This document shows, in pieces, positions 46,212-55,176 of a stretch of DNA of 64,000 nt. Both the position numbers and the translations under genes were made by a program. Origin of the DNA: Pararobbsia alpina_A (GTDB taxonomy: Bacteria; Pseudomonadota; Gammaproteobacteria; Burkholderiales; Burkholderiaceae). The stretch covers positions 1,736,001 through 1,800,000 of the forward strand of contig NZ_OZ221287.1 in NCBI RefSeq assembly GCF_965118125.1. Direction: 5' to 3'. The notes under the pieces were generated by a model that was not told the DNA's origin, ran no database searches, and worked only from the letters and a program-made list of their open reading frames with translations. Numbering within the stretch: position 1 is the first letter of the stretch; every line of letters starts with the position of its first letter.

Positions 46212-47016
46212 AAAGACTTTCGCGGCGCTGGCCGCCCAAGGCCGTAAGGGCCTGATCCCGTTCATGACCGCCGGCGACCCGGATCCGGCGCGCACCGTCG
46301 AATTCATGCACGCGCTGGCCCAGGGCGGCGCCGACGTCATCGAACTTGGCGTGCCGTTTTCGGATCCGATGGCCGACGGCCCTGTCATTCAGCGTTCGTC
46401 CGAGCGTGCACTCGAAAAGGGCGTCTCGCTGCGCCACGTGCTCGAGAACGTCCGCGAATTCCGCACGAAGGACGATACGACCCCGGTCGTGCTGATGGGT
46501 TATGCCAATCCGATCGAGCGCATGGGCGTCGATACGTTCGCGAAATCCGCGAGCGAAGCGGGTGTCGACGGCGTGCTCGTGGTCGACTATCCGCCCGAGG
46601 AATCGCATGAATTTGCGGAAAAACTCGGGCAATACGGCCTCGATCCGATCTTTTTGCTGGCCCCCACGTCGCTCGACGAGCGGATTTCCGCGGTCGGGCA
46701 GATTGCGCGTGGCTACGTGTACTACGTGTCGCTCAAAGGGGTGACCGGAGCCGGAAATCTGGACGTTTCCAGTATCGCGAGTAAAATCCCGGCCATCAAA
46801 TCGCGGGTGCCGGTCCCTGTCGGGGTCGGATTCGGTATTCGCGATGCCCAGTCCGCCCGGAGTGTCGCCGACCATTCGGATGCCGTCGTCATCGGCAGCC
46901 GGATCGTTCAACTACTTGAACAGGCCGCGCCCGAGGCCGCCGCACAGGCGCTGACCGACTTCGTCGCCGGCGTTCGCGCGGCGCTCGACGCGCCCGCAGG
47001 CGCGGTGGCGGCCTGA
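46198..47016 (+). CDS. trpA: Tryptophan synthase alpha subunit
   Basis: 272 residues. MSRIEKTFAALAAQGRKGLIPFMTAGDPDP; catalytic Glu in VIELGVPFSDPMADGPVIQ and Asp in GVLVVDYPPEE; substrate phosphate loop in GVTGAGN and PVGVGFGIRD. Cleaves indole-3-glycerol phosphate. The ATG at 46198 lies inside the methyltransferase reading frame, indicating translational coupling. Confidence 0.99.
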   Translation: MSRIEKTFAALAAQGRKGLIPFMTAGDPDPARTVEFMHALAQGGADVIELGVPFSDPMADGPVIQRSSERALEKGVSLRHVLENVREFRTKDDTTPVVLMGYANPIERMGVDTFAKSASEAGVDGVLVVDYPPEESHEFAEKLGQYGLDPIFLLAPTSLDERISAVGQIARGYVYYVSLKGVTGAGNLDVSSIASKIPAIKSRVPVPVGVGFGIRDAQSARSVADHSDAVVIGSRIVQLLEQAAPEAAAQALTDFVAGVRAALDAPAGAVAA

Positions 47017-47130
47017 TTCGATCATTTTTACCGCGACGCAGCATGTCGCGGCCGCACCGGCACGCATTGGCCCGCGTCGCGATTTCGCGATGGGTGGCAC
47101 AATGACCGGAGCGACCAACCAGGAGTATTT

Positions 47131-48003
47131 ATGAGCTGGCTCGACAAACTGTTGCCGCCGAAGATCAAACAAACGGATCCGGCGAGCCGCAAGAGCATTC
47201 CCGAGGGCCTGTGGATCAAGTGCCCGCAATGCGAATCGGTGCTGTACCGGACCGACGTCGCCGCGAATCTGTCGGTTTGCCCGAAGTGCGATCACCACAT
47301 GCGCATCAATGCGCGTGCGCGTCTCGATGCGCTGCTCGACCCGGAAGGCCGCTACGAAATCGGTCAGGAAGTCGTGCCGGTCGATCCGCTCAAGTTCAAG
47401 GACAGCCGCAAGTACCCGGATCGCATCAAGGAAGCGATGGATGAGACCGGCGAAACCGACGCGATGGTCGTGATGGGCGGGGCGATCCACACGCTGCCGG
47501 TCGTGGTCGCGTGCTTCGAGTTCGCGTTCATGGGCGGCTCGATGGGGTCGGTGGTCGGCGAGCGTTTCGCTCGCGGCGCGCAGAACGCGCTCGAGCAGCA
47601 GGTGCCGTTTATCTGCGTGACGGCTTCGGGCGGTGCGCGGATGCAGGAAAGCCTGCTGTCGCTGATGCAGATGGCCAAGACGACCTCCATGCTGACGAAG
47701 CTGTCCGACGCGAAGCTGCCGTTTATTTCGGTGCTGACCGATCCGACGATGGGCGGCGTGTCGGCGAGCTTTGCGTTCCTCGGTGACGTCGTCATCGCGG
47801 AACCGAAGGCGCTGATCGGCTTTGCCGGCCCGCGCGTGATCGAACAGACGGTGCGCGAGAAGCTGCCGGAAGGCTTCCAGCGTGCCGAGTTCCTGCTCAA
47901 GTCGGGCGCGATCGACATGATCGTCGACCGCCGCAAGATGCGTGAGGAAATCGCGCGCCTGCTCGCGCTGCTGACGCGCCTGCCGGCCGACGCGGTGGCC
48001 TGA
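47131..48003 (+). CDS. accD: Acetyl-CoA carboxylase carboxyltransferase subunit beta
   Basis: 290 residues. A four-cysteine zinc finger (Cys31, Cys34, Cys50, Cys53: CPQC and CPKC) opens the protein, followed by the crotonase-like carboxyltransferase domain with VVVACFEFAFMGGSMGSVVGERF, FICVTASGGARMQESLLSLMQMAKT and PTMGGVSASFAFLGDVVIAEPKALIGFAGPRVIEQTV. Makes malonyl-CoA with AccA. AGGAG precedes the ATG. Ends at the terminator-like hairpin before folC. Confidence 0.99.
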   Translation: MSWLDKLLPPKIKQTDPASRKSIPEGLWIKCPQCESVLYRTDVAANLSVCPKCDHHMRINARARLDALLDPEGRYEIGQEVVPVDPLKFKDSRKYPDRIKEAMDETGETDAMVVMGGAIHTLPVVVACFEFAFMGGSMGSVVGERFARGAQNALEQQVPFICVTASGGARMQESLLSLMQMAKTTSMLTKLSDAKLPFISVLTDPTMGGVSASFAFLGDVVIAEPKALIGFAGPRVIEQTVREKLPEGFQRAEFLLKSGAIDMIVDRRKMREEIARLLALLTRLPADAVA

Positions 48004-48101
48004 CCCACGGACCCGACGCACGCACTCGGTACGCTTGCCTGAGCGCCATGTCGACACGGTCGCTGGCGTGCTTGCCGCTCCGAGTGCCTACCCGATGATT
48101 C

Positions 48102-48129
48102 AACGCGGCTTCGGCCGCGTTTGCTTTTT
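48102..48129 (+). terminator. Terminator/attenuator-like hairpin between accD and folC
   Basis: AACGCGGC (48102-48109), UUCG tetraloop, GCCGCGTT (48114-48121), then TGCTTTTT. It ends only 7 nt before the folC ATG, so any folC message starting upstream must pass it. It probably ends accD transcripts while allowing partial read-through to folC. Confidence 0.8.
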
Positions 48130-48135
48130 GCACTG

Positions 48136-49446
48136 ATGACTACCTTCGCGACACTCGGCGACTGGCTCGCCCACCTCGAAACGGCACACCCGGTCGGCAT
48201 CGACATGGGCCTCACGCGCATCGGCAAGGTCAAGGACGCACTCGGCCTGAAGTTCGAATGCCCGGTCTTCACGGTCGGCGGTACGAACGGCAAGGGCTCG
48301 ACGTGTGCGCTGATCGAAACGATCCTGCTGCGCGCCGGCTACAAGGTCGGCTGCCATACATCGCCGCATCTGCTGTCGTTCAACGAGCGGGCACGGCTCA
48401 ACGGTGTGGATGCGAGCGACGAAGCGCTGATCAAGCATTTCGAGATCGTCGAAGCCGCGCGCACGAGCATGGCCGAGCCGGTGTCGCTGACGTACTTCGA
48501 ATTCACGACGCTTGCGATCATGCATTTGTTCGCAAGTTCGGGGCTCGACGCGGTGATCCTCGAGGTCGGTCTTGGCGGACGTCTCGACGCCGTCAACGTG
48601 ATCGATACCGACTGCGCGGTGATTGCCAGCATCGATATCGACCATGCCGAGTATCTCGGCGATACGCGCGAGAAGATTGCGTTCGAGAAGGCGGGGATTT
48701 TCCGCACCGGACGGCCGGCCGTGTGCGGCGATCCGCTCGCGCCGCAGACGCTCATCGACTACGCCACCGAAATCGGTGCCGATCTGTGGCTCGTCGGCCG
48801 CGACTTTCGCTACGACGCGCAGCCCGGCGCCGAGCGGCAGCAATGGAGCTACTCGGGCCGCACGATGAAGCGCCCGGCGCTCGCGTACCCCGCGCTGCGC
48901 GGCGCAAACCAGTTGCTCAACGCATCGGCTGCGCTGGCTGCGCTCGAGGCGATGCGTGATCGCCTGCCGGTGTCGGCGCAGGACATCCGCCTCGGACTCG
49001 CGAATGTCGAACTGCCGGGACGCTTCCAGGTCGTGCCGGGCAAGCCTCAGGTGATCCTCGACGTCGCACACAATCCGCATGCGGCGGCGGTGCTCGCGCA
49101 GAACCTTGGCAATATGGGCTACTTCCCGTACACCTACGCGGTGTTCGGCGCGATGAAGGACAAGGACATCGCGGGCATCCTGCGCCAGCTCAAGGACGAG
49201 ATCGATTTCTGGTATGTGACCGATCTGCCGACCCCGCGCGCGGCGACTTCCGAGATGCTTGAACGCTACTTGCGGGAAGCCGGTGTTACCGACGATGCGG
49301 ACCATGGCGTGCAGCGATTCGACTCGGCGCAAGCCGCATTCGCCGCAGTGCAAGAAAAAGCGGGCGAAAATGATAGAATCGTGGTCTTCGGATCGCACTA
49401 CACTGTCGCGGACGTGATGGCGTACCGAAAACTCCAGCATCATTGA
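48136..49446 (+). CDS. folC: Bifunctional tetrahydrofolate synthase/dihydrofolate synthase
   Basis: 436 residues. Mur-ligase-like ATP loop VGGTNGKGST at 47-56, folate-binding GCHTSPHLLSFNERARLNG, carbamylated-Lys/Asp region YFEFTTLAIMHLFASSGLDAVILEVGLGGRLDAVNVID, and DVAHNPHAAAVLAQNL in the C-terminal domain. Adds glutamate to dihydropteroate and folates. The ATG at 48136 is chosen because MTTFATLGDWLAHLE is the family start. Followed after 27 nt by the SPOR gene: the folC-SPOR(dedD)-cvpA-purF order of E. coli is kept. Confidence 0.98.
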   Translation: MTTFATLGDWLAHLETAHPVGIDMGLTRIGKVKDALGLKFECPVFTVGGTNGKGSTCALIETILLRAGYKVGCHTSPHLLSFNERARLNGVDASDEALIKHFEIVEAARTSMAEPVSLTYFEFTTLAIMHLFASSGLDAVILEVGLGGRLDAVNVIDTDCAVIASIDIDHAEYLGDTREKIAFEKAGIFRTGRPAVCGDPLAPQTLIDYATEIGADLWLVGRDFRYDAQPGAERQQWSYSGRTMKRPALAYPALRGANQLLNASAALAALEAMRDRLPVSAQDIRLGLANVELPGRFQVVPGKPQVILDVAHNPHAAAVLAQNLGNMGYFPYTYAVFGAMKDKDIAGILRQLKDEIDFWYVTDLPTPRAATSEMLERYLREAGVTDDADHGVQRFDSAQAAFAAVQEKAGENDRIVVFGSHYTVADVMAYRKLQHH

Positions 49447-49473
49447 CCCCCGAACGGGATCCACGCAGCCAAT

Positions 49474-50481
49474 ATGGGCCTTTTTTCCTTCGGCAACAAA
49501 GACGCCTCGACGACGTCTGGGCGTGGCAGCAATCCGTCCGGCAGCACCGGGCGCACGAGCCGGCGGGGCGCGGATCGCGCCGAGCGGGCCGAGACCGAGG
49601 GATTTCGCCGCCGGCGCCAGAGCGAGCCGGCCGACGCGAACATGCTGGATCCGACCCTTCCCGAAAAGCAACGCGCGCGCCGCCGCCTGATTGGCGCGAT
49701 TGCGCTCGTGCTCGCCGCCGTCGTGATTCTTCCGATGGTGCTCGACTCCCATCCGAAGCCCGCGACCGACGGCATTGCCATCGAGATTCCCGCGCACGAC
49801 GACGCCCCGGCCCCGGGCGCGGCGTCGGCATCAGCGGGTTCGACCGCGGCCTACGAGGCGGCTGACGACGACAACGGCCCGAACACCGGACCTGCGGCGG
49901 GCGCGTCTACGCCGGCTACGGCAGGCGTCGCCGGCGTCGGCCCGGCCAGCAGCGCGACTCAGGGCGCAGGCGCGAAGGCGTCGGCCAACGCTGCCAATGC
50001 GTCAAACACGGGTACGAAGTCTGCGGGTAAATCGGCGGGTGCATCGTCGGGCAATGCGACCACCGCAGCCACCTCGAATGCGCCGGCAGCGCGAACGACC
50101 GGAGGCGGAACAGGCACCGCTGCGACGACCGCCACGAACACCACAAGCAGCACGGACAGCAGCGGCGACCAGGCCGGCAAGAGCGAAGCGACGACCGCGG
50201 CCAAGGCGCCGACGGCCAACGATGCGCCGCCGGCCGGAAGCCACTTTGTCGTCCAGATCGGCTCGTTTGCGAGCGACGCCCCGGCACAAGCCTGGGTCGT
50301 CAAGTTGAAAGCGGCGGGTGTGCCCGCATATGTGCAGCACGCGCGCCAGGATGACGGTACCGATCGCGTGCTGGTGCGGGCGGGCCCGTTTGTGGACCGG
50401 GCGGCGGCGGAAGCGGCAGTGCGCAAGGTGCGCACGGTGGAGGCGCCGACCGACGCGGCCAACGCTAACGCGGGCCACTGA
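49474..50481 (+). CDS. SPOR-domain (DedD-like) divisome-associated membrane protein
   Basis: 335 residues. Cytoplasmic basic N-terminus (RRRRQSEP, KQRARRR), one transmembrane helix at 72-90 (LIGAIALVLAAVVILPMVL), a long Ala/Thr/Ser/Gly-rich periplasmic linker (about 95-248), and a C-terminal SPOR domain (SHFVVQIGSFASDAPAQAWVVKLKAAGVPAYV, VLVRAGPFVDRAAAEAAVRKV) that binds denuded septal peptidoglycan. Gene order matches dedD in E. coli, but the linker makes it longer than DedD, so I leave the symbol empty. Confidence 0.92.
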   Translation: MGLFSFGNKDASTTSGRGSNPSGSTGRTSRRGADRAERAETEGFRRRRQSEPADANMLDPTLPEKQRARRRLIGAIALVLAAVVILPMVLDSHPKPATDGIAIEIPAHDDAPAPGAASASAGSTAAYEAADDDNGPNTGPAAGASTPATAGVAGVGPASSATQGAGAKASANAANASNTGTKSAGKSAGASSGNATTAATSNAPAARTTGGGTGTAATTATNTTSSTDSSGDQAGKSEATTAAKAPTANDAPPAGSHFVVQIGSFASDAPAQAWVVKLKAAGVPAYVQHARQDDGTDRVLVRAGPFVDRAAAEAAVRKVRTVEAPTDAANANAGH

Positions 50482-50557
50482 TGCGGCCTGGGGTGGGCGT
50501 GTCGAAGCGGGGCGCAAACGTGCGCATCGCATCTGACGCGAGTCGGAGACCGGTGCG

Positions 50558-51052
50558 ATGCTGACCGGATTCGACTACGCGGTCATGATCGTGATCGGGC
50601 TGTCGGCGCTGCGTGGCATGTGGCGCGGGCTGCTCGCAGAAATATTTGCGCTGGCGGGATATGTGATCGCATTTCTCGTCGCGAGGCACTATGTTGGAGA
50701 GGTCGCCAGCTGGATTCCATCGACATGGCCCGGCGGCGAGATGACGCAATTGCTGTTAGCCTTCGGGCTGCTCTTTGTCGCCACGATGCTCGTGATCGGT
50801 GTATTGGCCGCGCTGGCCAACCGGGTCACTGAAGCGACGGGGCTGCGGGCGGTGGATCGCTCGCTGGGCATGGTGTTCGGGCTCGCGCGCGGGGTCTTGC
50901 TGGTGCTGCTGATCGTGGCACTCGCGGGGCTCACGACCTTGCCTCAACATGAATTTTGGCGCAATGGACTGCTGCGGCCCTATGCCGAGCAGGGCGTGCG
51001 CGGATTGAAGCCGCTCTTGCCGGATCCGGTGGCGGCCTATGTGCATTACTGA
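50558..51052 (+). CDS. cvpA: CvpA family membrane protein
   Basis: A 164-residue inner-membrane protein with four hydrophobic segments: DYAVMIVIGLSALRGMWRGLLAEIFALAGYVIAFLVARHY (the family N-terminal signature), TQLLLAFGLLFVATMLVIGVLAALANRV, and GLARGVLLVLLIVALAGLTTLP. Required for colicin V export and envelope stress tolerance in E. coli. Upstream of purF by about 100 nt, as in many proteobacteria. Confidence 0.95.
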   Translation: MLTGFDYAVMIVIGLSALRGMWRGLLAEIFALAGYVIAFLVARHYVGEVASWIPSTWPGGEMTQLLLAFGLLFVATMLVIGVLAALANRVTEATGLRAVDRSLGMVFGLARGVLLVLLIVALAGLTTLPQHEFWRNGLLRPYAEQGVRGLKPLLPDPVAAYVHY

Positions 51053-51151
51053 GTTGTTGGACGAATGCCCGTGCGGGCATTTGCATGCACAAGGTCTGAA
51101 TTGCCGGGGCAAGCGCGACGTGAAGGATTCGGTTCACTAGAAGGACGTGCC

Positions 51152-52702
51152 ATGTGCGGCATCGTAGGCGTAGTAGCGAAATCTCCCGTCAATCAGCTGA
51201 TCTATGACAGCTTGCTGCTCCTGCAGCACCGGGGTCAGGATGCGGCCGGCATCGCAACAGCGAACGGCAGCAATTTCCACATGTACAAAGCGAACGGCAT
51301 GGTCCGCGACGTGTTCCGCACGCGCAACATGCGATCGCTGCCCGGCACGACGGGCATCGGCCAGGTTCGCTATCCGACGGCAGGTTCCGCGTCGAGCGAG
51401 GAAGAAGCGCAGCCGTTCTACGTGAACGCGCCGTACGGCATCATCCTTGCGCACAACGGCAACCTCACGAACTGGCAACAGCTCAAGGAAGAGATGTTCC
51501 GGATCGACCGCCGGCATCTGAACACGAACTCCGACACGGAAGTGCTGCTCAATGTGCTCGCGCACGAGCTGCAGATGACGAGCACGGAGTTGTCGCTCGA
51601 CGCCAACACGGTGTTCAAGGCGGTCAATGGCGTGCACAAGCGCGTGAAAGGGTCCTACGCAATCGTCGCGCTGATCGCCGGTTACGGCCTGCTCGCATTC
51701 CGCGATCCGCACGGCATCCGCCCCTTGTCGCTCGGCAAGCAGGAAACGGCGAATGGCGTTGAATGGATCGTCGCTTCGGAGTCGGTCGCGATCGAAGGCA
51801 TCGGTTTCGAGTTCGTGCGCAATCTGGCACCCGGCGAAGCGGTCTTTATCGATCTCGACGGCAATATCAGCTCGCAGCAATGCGCGGACAATCCGTCGCT
51901 TTACCCGTGCATTTTCGAATACGTGTACCTCGCACGTCCGGATTCGGTGCTCGACGGCGTGCCCGTGTATAACGCGCGTCTGCTGATGGGCAACTATCTC
52001 GCCGAGAAGATCAAGCGCGAACTGCCCGATGTCGAGATCGACGTCGTGATGCCGATTCCCGATTCGAGCCGCCCGGCCGCGATGCAGGTCGCGAACAAGC
52101 TCGGTGTCGAATACCGCGAAGGCTTCTTCAAGAATCGTTACGTCGGCCGCACCTTCATCATGCCGGGCCAGGCTGTGCGCAAGAAGTCGGTGCGCCAGAA
52201 GCTCAACGCGATGGGCGTCGAGTTCAAGGGCAAGAACGTGCTGATCGTCGACGACTCGATCGTGCGCGGCACGACGAGCCAGGAAATCGTGCAGATGGCA
52301 CGCGACGCGGGCGCGAACAAAGTGATCTTCGCCTCGGCCGCACCGCCGGTTCGTTTCCCGAACGTCTACGGTATCGACATGCCGACGCGCGGCGAGCTCG
52401 TTGCGCATGGCCGTACCGACGAAGAAGTCGCGAAGCTCATCGGCGCGGATTACCTCGTGTATCAGGATCTCGAGGACATGAAGCGCGCAGTGCGCGATAT
52501 CAATCCCGCGCTGAAGGACTTCGAGGCTTCGTGCTTTGACGGCAACTACGTCACGGGCGATATCACGGACGGTTATCTCGACCGCATCGAGCAGGCTCGG
52601 TTGTTGCCGGCTGCGCAGAATGACCGTGACCCCACCGGCGACGGCAGCCACGACGCTGAACCCCCGGTGCGCTCGCAACTGCACCTGCAGTTGTCGGCGT
52701 AA
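51152..52702 (+). CDS. purF: Amidophosphoribosyltransferase
   Basis: 516 residues. The start MCGIVGVV (ATG 51152) exposes the N-terminal nucleophile Cys after Met removal; no propeptide. Glutaminase-domain motifs are GIGQVRYPTAGSASSEEAQPF-like and LAHNGNLTN, and the PRPP-binding loop is VLIVDDSIVRGTTSQEI. First committed step of purine synthesis. Ends in a short non-conserved tail; a 7-bp hairpin follows at 52712-52730. Confidence 0.98.
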   Translation: MCGIVGVVAKSPVNQLIYDSLLLLQHRGQDAAGIATANGSNFHMYKANGMVRDVFRTRNMRSLPGTTGIGQVRYPTAGSASSEEEAQPFYVNAPYGIILAHNGNLTNWQQLKEEMFRIDRRHLNTNSDTEVLLNVLAHELQMTSTELSLDANTVFKAVNGVHKRVKGSYAIVALIAGYGLLAFRDPHGIRPLSLGKQETANGVEWIVASESVAIEGIGFEFVRNLAPGEAVFIDLDGNISSQQCADNPSLYPCIFEYVYLARPDSVLDGVPVYNARLLMGNYLAEKIKRELPDVEIDVVMPIPDSSRPAAMQVANKLGVEYREGFFKNRYVGRTFIMPGQAVRKKSVRQKLNAMGVEFKGKNVLIVDDSIVRGTTSQEIVQMARDAGANKVIFASAAPPVRFPNVYGIDMPTRGELVAHGRTDEEVAKLIGADYLVYQDLEDMKRAVRDINPALKDFEASCFDGNYVTGDITDGYLDRIEQARLLPAAQNDRDPTGDGSHDAEPPVRSQLHLQLSA

Positions 52703-52711
52703 GCGTCCTGC

Positions 52712-52730
52712 GACGCCCTGAGTGGGCGTC
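52712..52730 (+). repeat. Hairpin after purF
   Basis: GACGCCC (52712-52718), loop TGAGT, GGGCGTC (52724-52730), ending 28 nt after the purF stop codon. No T-run, so at best a weak or Rho-assisted terminator. The stretch to the riboswitch (52731-52898) has nothing else recognisable; the metZ promoter must lie there. Confidence 0.5.
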
Positions 52731-52898
52731 TCAGGCAGCGGCCCAAGCAGCGTCCCTGGTGGCGCGTTGCACCAGCATGATCCCGACGGCATCGGTACCT
52801 TGAGGTCCGATGCCGTTGTTGTTTGTGCTGAACGACATGCCGCGATCAGGGGAAGTCATGGGCATCGCGCGTCTTGGGTGCGACGTGCTACTATCGAC

Positions 52899-52964
52899 CC
52901 CACGCGTAGATTTGAATCAGCTTGCGGACGCGGGAGCTCAGGCTCCGAACCAGCTAAAGCGAGG
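52899..52964 (+). ncRNA. SAM-II (metA-type) riboswitch aptamer
   Basis: The order of elements matches the SAM-II consensus. P1 5' strand CGCGT (52903-52907); conserved AGATTTGA loop; then CTTGC (52921-52925); P1 3' strand ACGCG (52928-52932); an extra small hairpin GGAGC/GCTCC (52933-52946) in the loop, and the hallmark AGCTAAAGCG at 52952-52961. CTTGC pairs with GCGAG (52959-52963) to form the pseudoknot. Related aptamers precede metA/metX/metZ genes in alpha- and some beta-proteobacteria; the gene downstream here is metZ, as expected. SAM binding should switch metZ off. Confidence 0.85.
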
Positions 52965-53004
52965 AGCCGCCGGGGCCGCACGAATCCGCCCGGCGCGAGT
53001 TTTC

Positions 53005-53045
53005 AAGCCCGCTTTGCATGACTGCAAAGCGGGCTTTTGCTTTTT
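53005..53045 (+). terminator. Terminator in the metZ leader, riboswitch expression platform
   Basis: A 14-bp perfect stem, AAGCCCGCTTTGCA (53005-53018) with TGCAAAGCGGGCTT (53023-53036), TGAC loop, then TTTTGCTTTTT. It ends 13 nt before the metZ ATG. Placed between aptamer and gene it can only act on metZ leader transcripts, so control is probably by transcription termination. Confidence 0.92.
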
Positions 53046-53058
53046 AAGGACCGGAAAC

Positions 53059-54276
53059 ATGGACGACCAGACCCAGCGCGAAGCATTGAACTTTGACGAA
53101 CTCGGTTTCGATACGGCCGCCGTACGCGCGGGCACGCAGCGCAGCGAATACAACGAGCATGCCGAGGCATTGTTCCTGACGTCGAGTTTTTGCTTCAAGT
53201 CGGCGGCGGAAGCGGCCGAACGCTTTGCCAACTCGGAAGACTTTTTCACCTACTCGCGCTTTACGAACCCGACGGTCACGATGCTGCAGGACCGTCTTGC
53301 CGCGCTCGAAGGCGGCGAGGCCTGTATCGCGACGGCCTCGGGCATGAGCGCGATCCTGTCGATCGTGATGAGCGCGTGCAATGCGGGCGACCATATCGTC
53401 AGCTCGCGGAGCATCTTCGGCTCGACGCTGAACCTGTTTTCAACGGTGTTTTCGCGCTTCGGCATCACGACGACGTTTGTCGACCCGAACGATCTCGATG
53501 CGTGGCGCGCGGCGGTGCAGCCGAATACGCGTCTGTTCTTTCTCGAGACGCCGTCGAATCCGCTGACCGAAGTGTCGGACATCCGTGCAGTCGGTGAGAT
53601 TGCACGCGAAGCCAATGCGCTGTTCGTCGTCGACAACTGTTTCTGTTCGCCGGCGCTTCAGCGACCGCTTGAACACGGTGCCGACGTCGTCGTGCACTCG
53701 GCGACGAAGTACATCGACGGCCAGGGCCGTGTGCTCGGCGGCGCGATCATCGGCAAGCGCGACTTCGTCATGGGCAAGGTGTTTGTGTTCGTGCGCACCA
53801 CGGGCCCCTCGCTGTCTGCCTTCAATGCGTGGTTGATGCTGCGTGGCCTCGAGACGCTGCCGATCCGCATGGAGCGCCAGTCGGCGAATGCGTTCACGAT
53901 CGCTCAATGGCTCGAGACGCAACCCGCGATCAAGCGTGTCTGGTATCCGTCGCTCAAGTCGCATCCGCAACACGAGGTGGCGATGCGTCAGCAGAAGACC
54001 GGTGGCGCGCTGGTCGCATTCGAGTTGCACGGCGACACGCCCGAGGCGCAACGCGCGAATGCGTGGCGCGTGATCGATCAGACGCGGGTGTGCTCGATCA
54101 CCGGCAATCTCGGTGATACGCGCACGACGATCACGCATCCGGCGAGCACGACGCACGCTCGCGTGACGCCTGAGGCGCGCGCTGCCGCGGGTGTCACGGA
54201 AGGCGTGATTCGTTTGTCGGTCGGGCTCGAGGATCCGCAGGACATCTGTAACGATCTCGCGCGCGGACTAGCCTGA
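53059..54276 (+). CDS. metZ: O-succinylhomoserine sulfhydrylase
   Basis: A 405-residue Cys/Met-metabolism PLP enzyme. The start MDDQTQREALNFDELGFDTAAVRAGTQ (ATG 53059) lies just after the leader terminator with AAGGA upstream; the ORF extends further upstream only because it happens to be open through the riboswitch. PLP lysine Lys217 in VVHSATKYIDGQG; YSRFTNPTV, ATASGMSAIL and FLETPSNPLTEV are family motifs. Converts O-succinylhomoserine and sulfide to homocysteine. Regulated by the SAM-II element. Confidence 0.96.
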   Translation: MDDQTQREALNFDELGFDTAAVRAGTQRSEYNEHAEALFLTSSFCFKSAAEAAERFANSEDFFTYSRFTNPTVTMLQDRLAALEGGEACIATASGMSAILSIVMSACNAGDHIVSSRSIFGSTLNLFSTVFSRFGITTTFVDPNDLDAWRAAVQPNTRLFFLETPSNPLTEVSDIRAVGEIAREANALFVVDNCFCSPALQRPLEHGADVVVHSATKYIDGQGRVLGGAIIGKRDFVMGKVFVFVRTTGPSLSAFNAWLMLRGLETLPIRMERQSANAFTIAQWLETQPAIKRVWYPSLKSHPQHEVAMRQQKTGGALVAFELHGDTPEAQRANAWRVIDQTRVCSITGNLGDTRTTITHPASTTHARVTPEARAAAGVTEGVIRLSVGLEDPQDICNDLARGLA

Positions 54277-54335
54277 CGCGCTCGATGTTTAGCAGCCGAG
54301 GCAGTTCGGCGTGCAGCGGCAATGGAAGTGGTCTT

Positions 54336-54365
54336 AACGCGGCGGCCGGGCCTTGGCGCCGCGTT
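54336..54365. terminator. Hairpin between convergent metZ and araC genes
   Basis: AACGCGGCG (54336-54344) pairs with CGCCGCGTT (54357-54365), followed by only TTT on the plus strand. It may serve metZ, and the minus-strand araC gene, as a weak bidirectional terminator. Confidence 0.5.
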
Positions 54366-54379
54366 TGAGCTTTAGCGGC

Positions 54380-55168
54380 TCAGGCGCCGCGAGTCTTGCC
54401 GTCGCTGCGCTCCGCGTTGCGCCACTTGCCGGGCGTGACGCCGAACCGCGCCGAGAACGCATGAGTCAGTGCAGACTGATCGGTGAAGCCGCACGCCATG
54501 GCGATATCGGCGAGACTGCGCTGACGTTCGCTCATCATGCGTGCTGCATGCTCGACGCGTAACCGCAGCAGATACCGATGCGGCGTGATGCCGAACTCCG
54601 CGACGAAGCGGTCGTGGAAACTGCGCACGCCGCAACCGCAAAACGAGGCGAGGCCGGGAATGGACAGCGGCTCGGCGAGATGGGCGCGCAAATACGCATC
54701 GACGCGCGACAGCGTAAAGCGGTCGGTATTCGCGTGACCCGCGCCTTGCATGCGTTCGAGCACGACGTCACACAAGCGTGCGGTGGCTTGCCAATGCGCA
54801 AAGCGATCCGTGCTGTCGCGCAGTGACGCGAGCTTGCCGACCCATGAGGCAAATTCCGCGTCGATGGGGATCACGGAGGGGCGATCGAAGATCCGCCGCG
54901 GCAAGGTGAGTGCATCGACGGGGACGTCGACGATCAGTTGCCGGTTGTTGGTGCCGATCCCGAGGTAATCATGGCGCGCACCGACCGGGATAATCACGCC
55001 AAGTGAAGGCGCGACGCACATGGCGAGGTGGTCGACTTCCACCTCGAGACCGCCCTCGATGCCGAGCGCGATCTGGTGATAGCTATCATGCGCGTCGCTC
55101 GCGCTGACTTCATCGTAGCTGCGCACCGTGACGACGGGCGAAGCATAGGTCAGCGCACTGCCTGCCAT
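54380..55168 (-). CDS. AraC-family transcriptional regulator
   Basis: 262 residues. The N-terminal cupin-like sensor (HDSYHQIALGIEGGLEVEVDHLAMCVAPSLGVIIPVGARHDY) is followed by a C-terminal double HTH (LSIPGLASFCGCGVRSFHDRFVAEFGITPHRYLLRLRVEHAARMM; SLADIAMACGFTDQSALTHAFSARFGVTPGKWR). It starts 8 nt after the FKBP stop on the same strand, so it is co-transcribed with it, an unusual pairing. Target and effector are unknown. Confidence 0.88.
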   Translation of the reverse strand: MAGSALTYASPVVTVRSYDEVSASDAHDSYHQIALGIEGGLEVEVDHLAMCVAPSLGVIIPVGARHDYLGIGTNNRQLIVDVPVDALTLPRRIFDRPSVIPIDAEFASWVGKLASLRDSTDRFAHWQATARLCDVVLERMQGAGHANTDRFTLSRVDAYLRAHLAEPLSIPGLASFCGCGVRSFHDRFVAEFGITPHRYLLRLRVEHAARMMSERQRSLADIAMACGFTDQSALTHAFSARFGVTPGKWRNAERSDGKTRGA

Positions 55169-55176
55169 GATCGGAC

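Noticed and set aside
52810..53058. An N-terminal extension of metZ
   Set aside because: The frame is open by chance through the SAM-II aptamer and terminator; family members start at the ATG at 53059.
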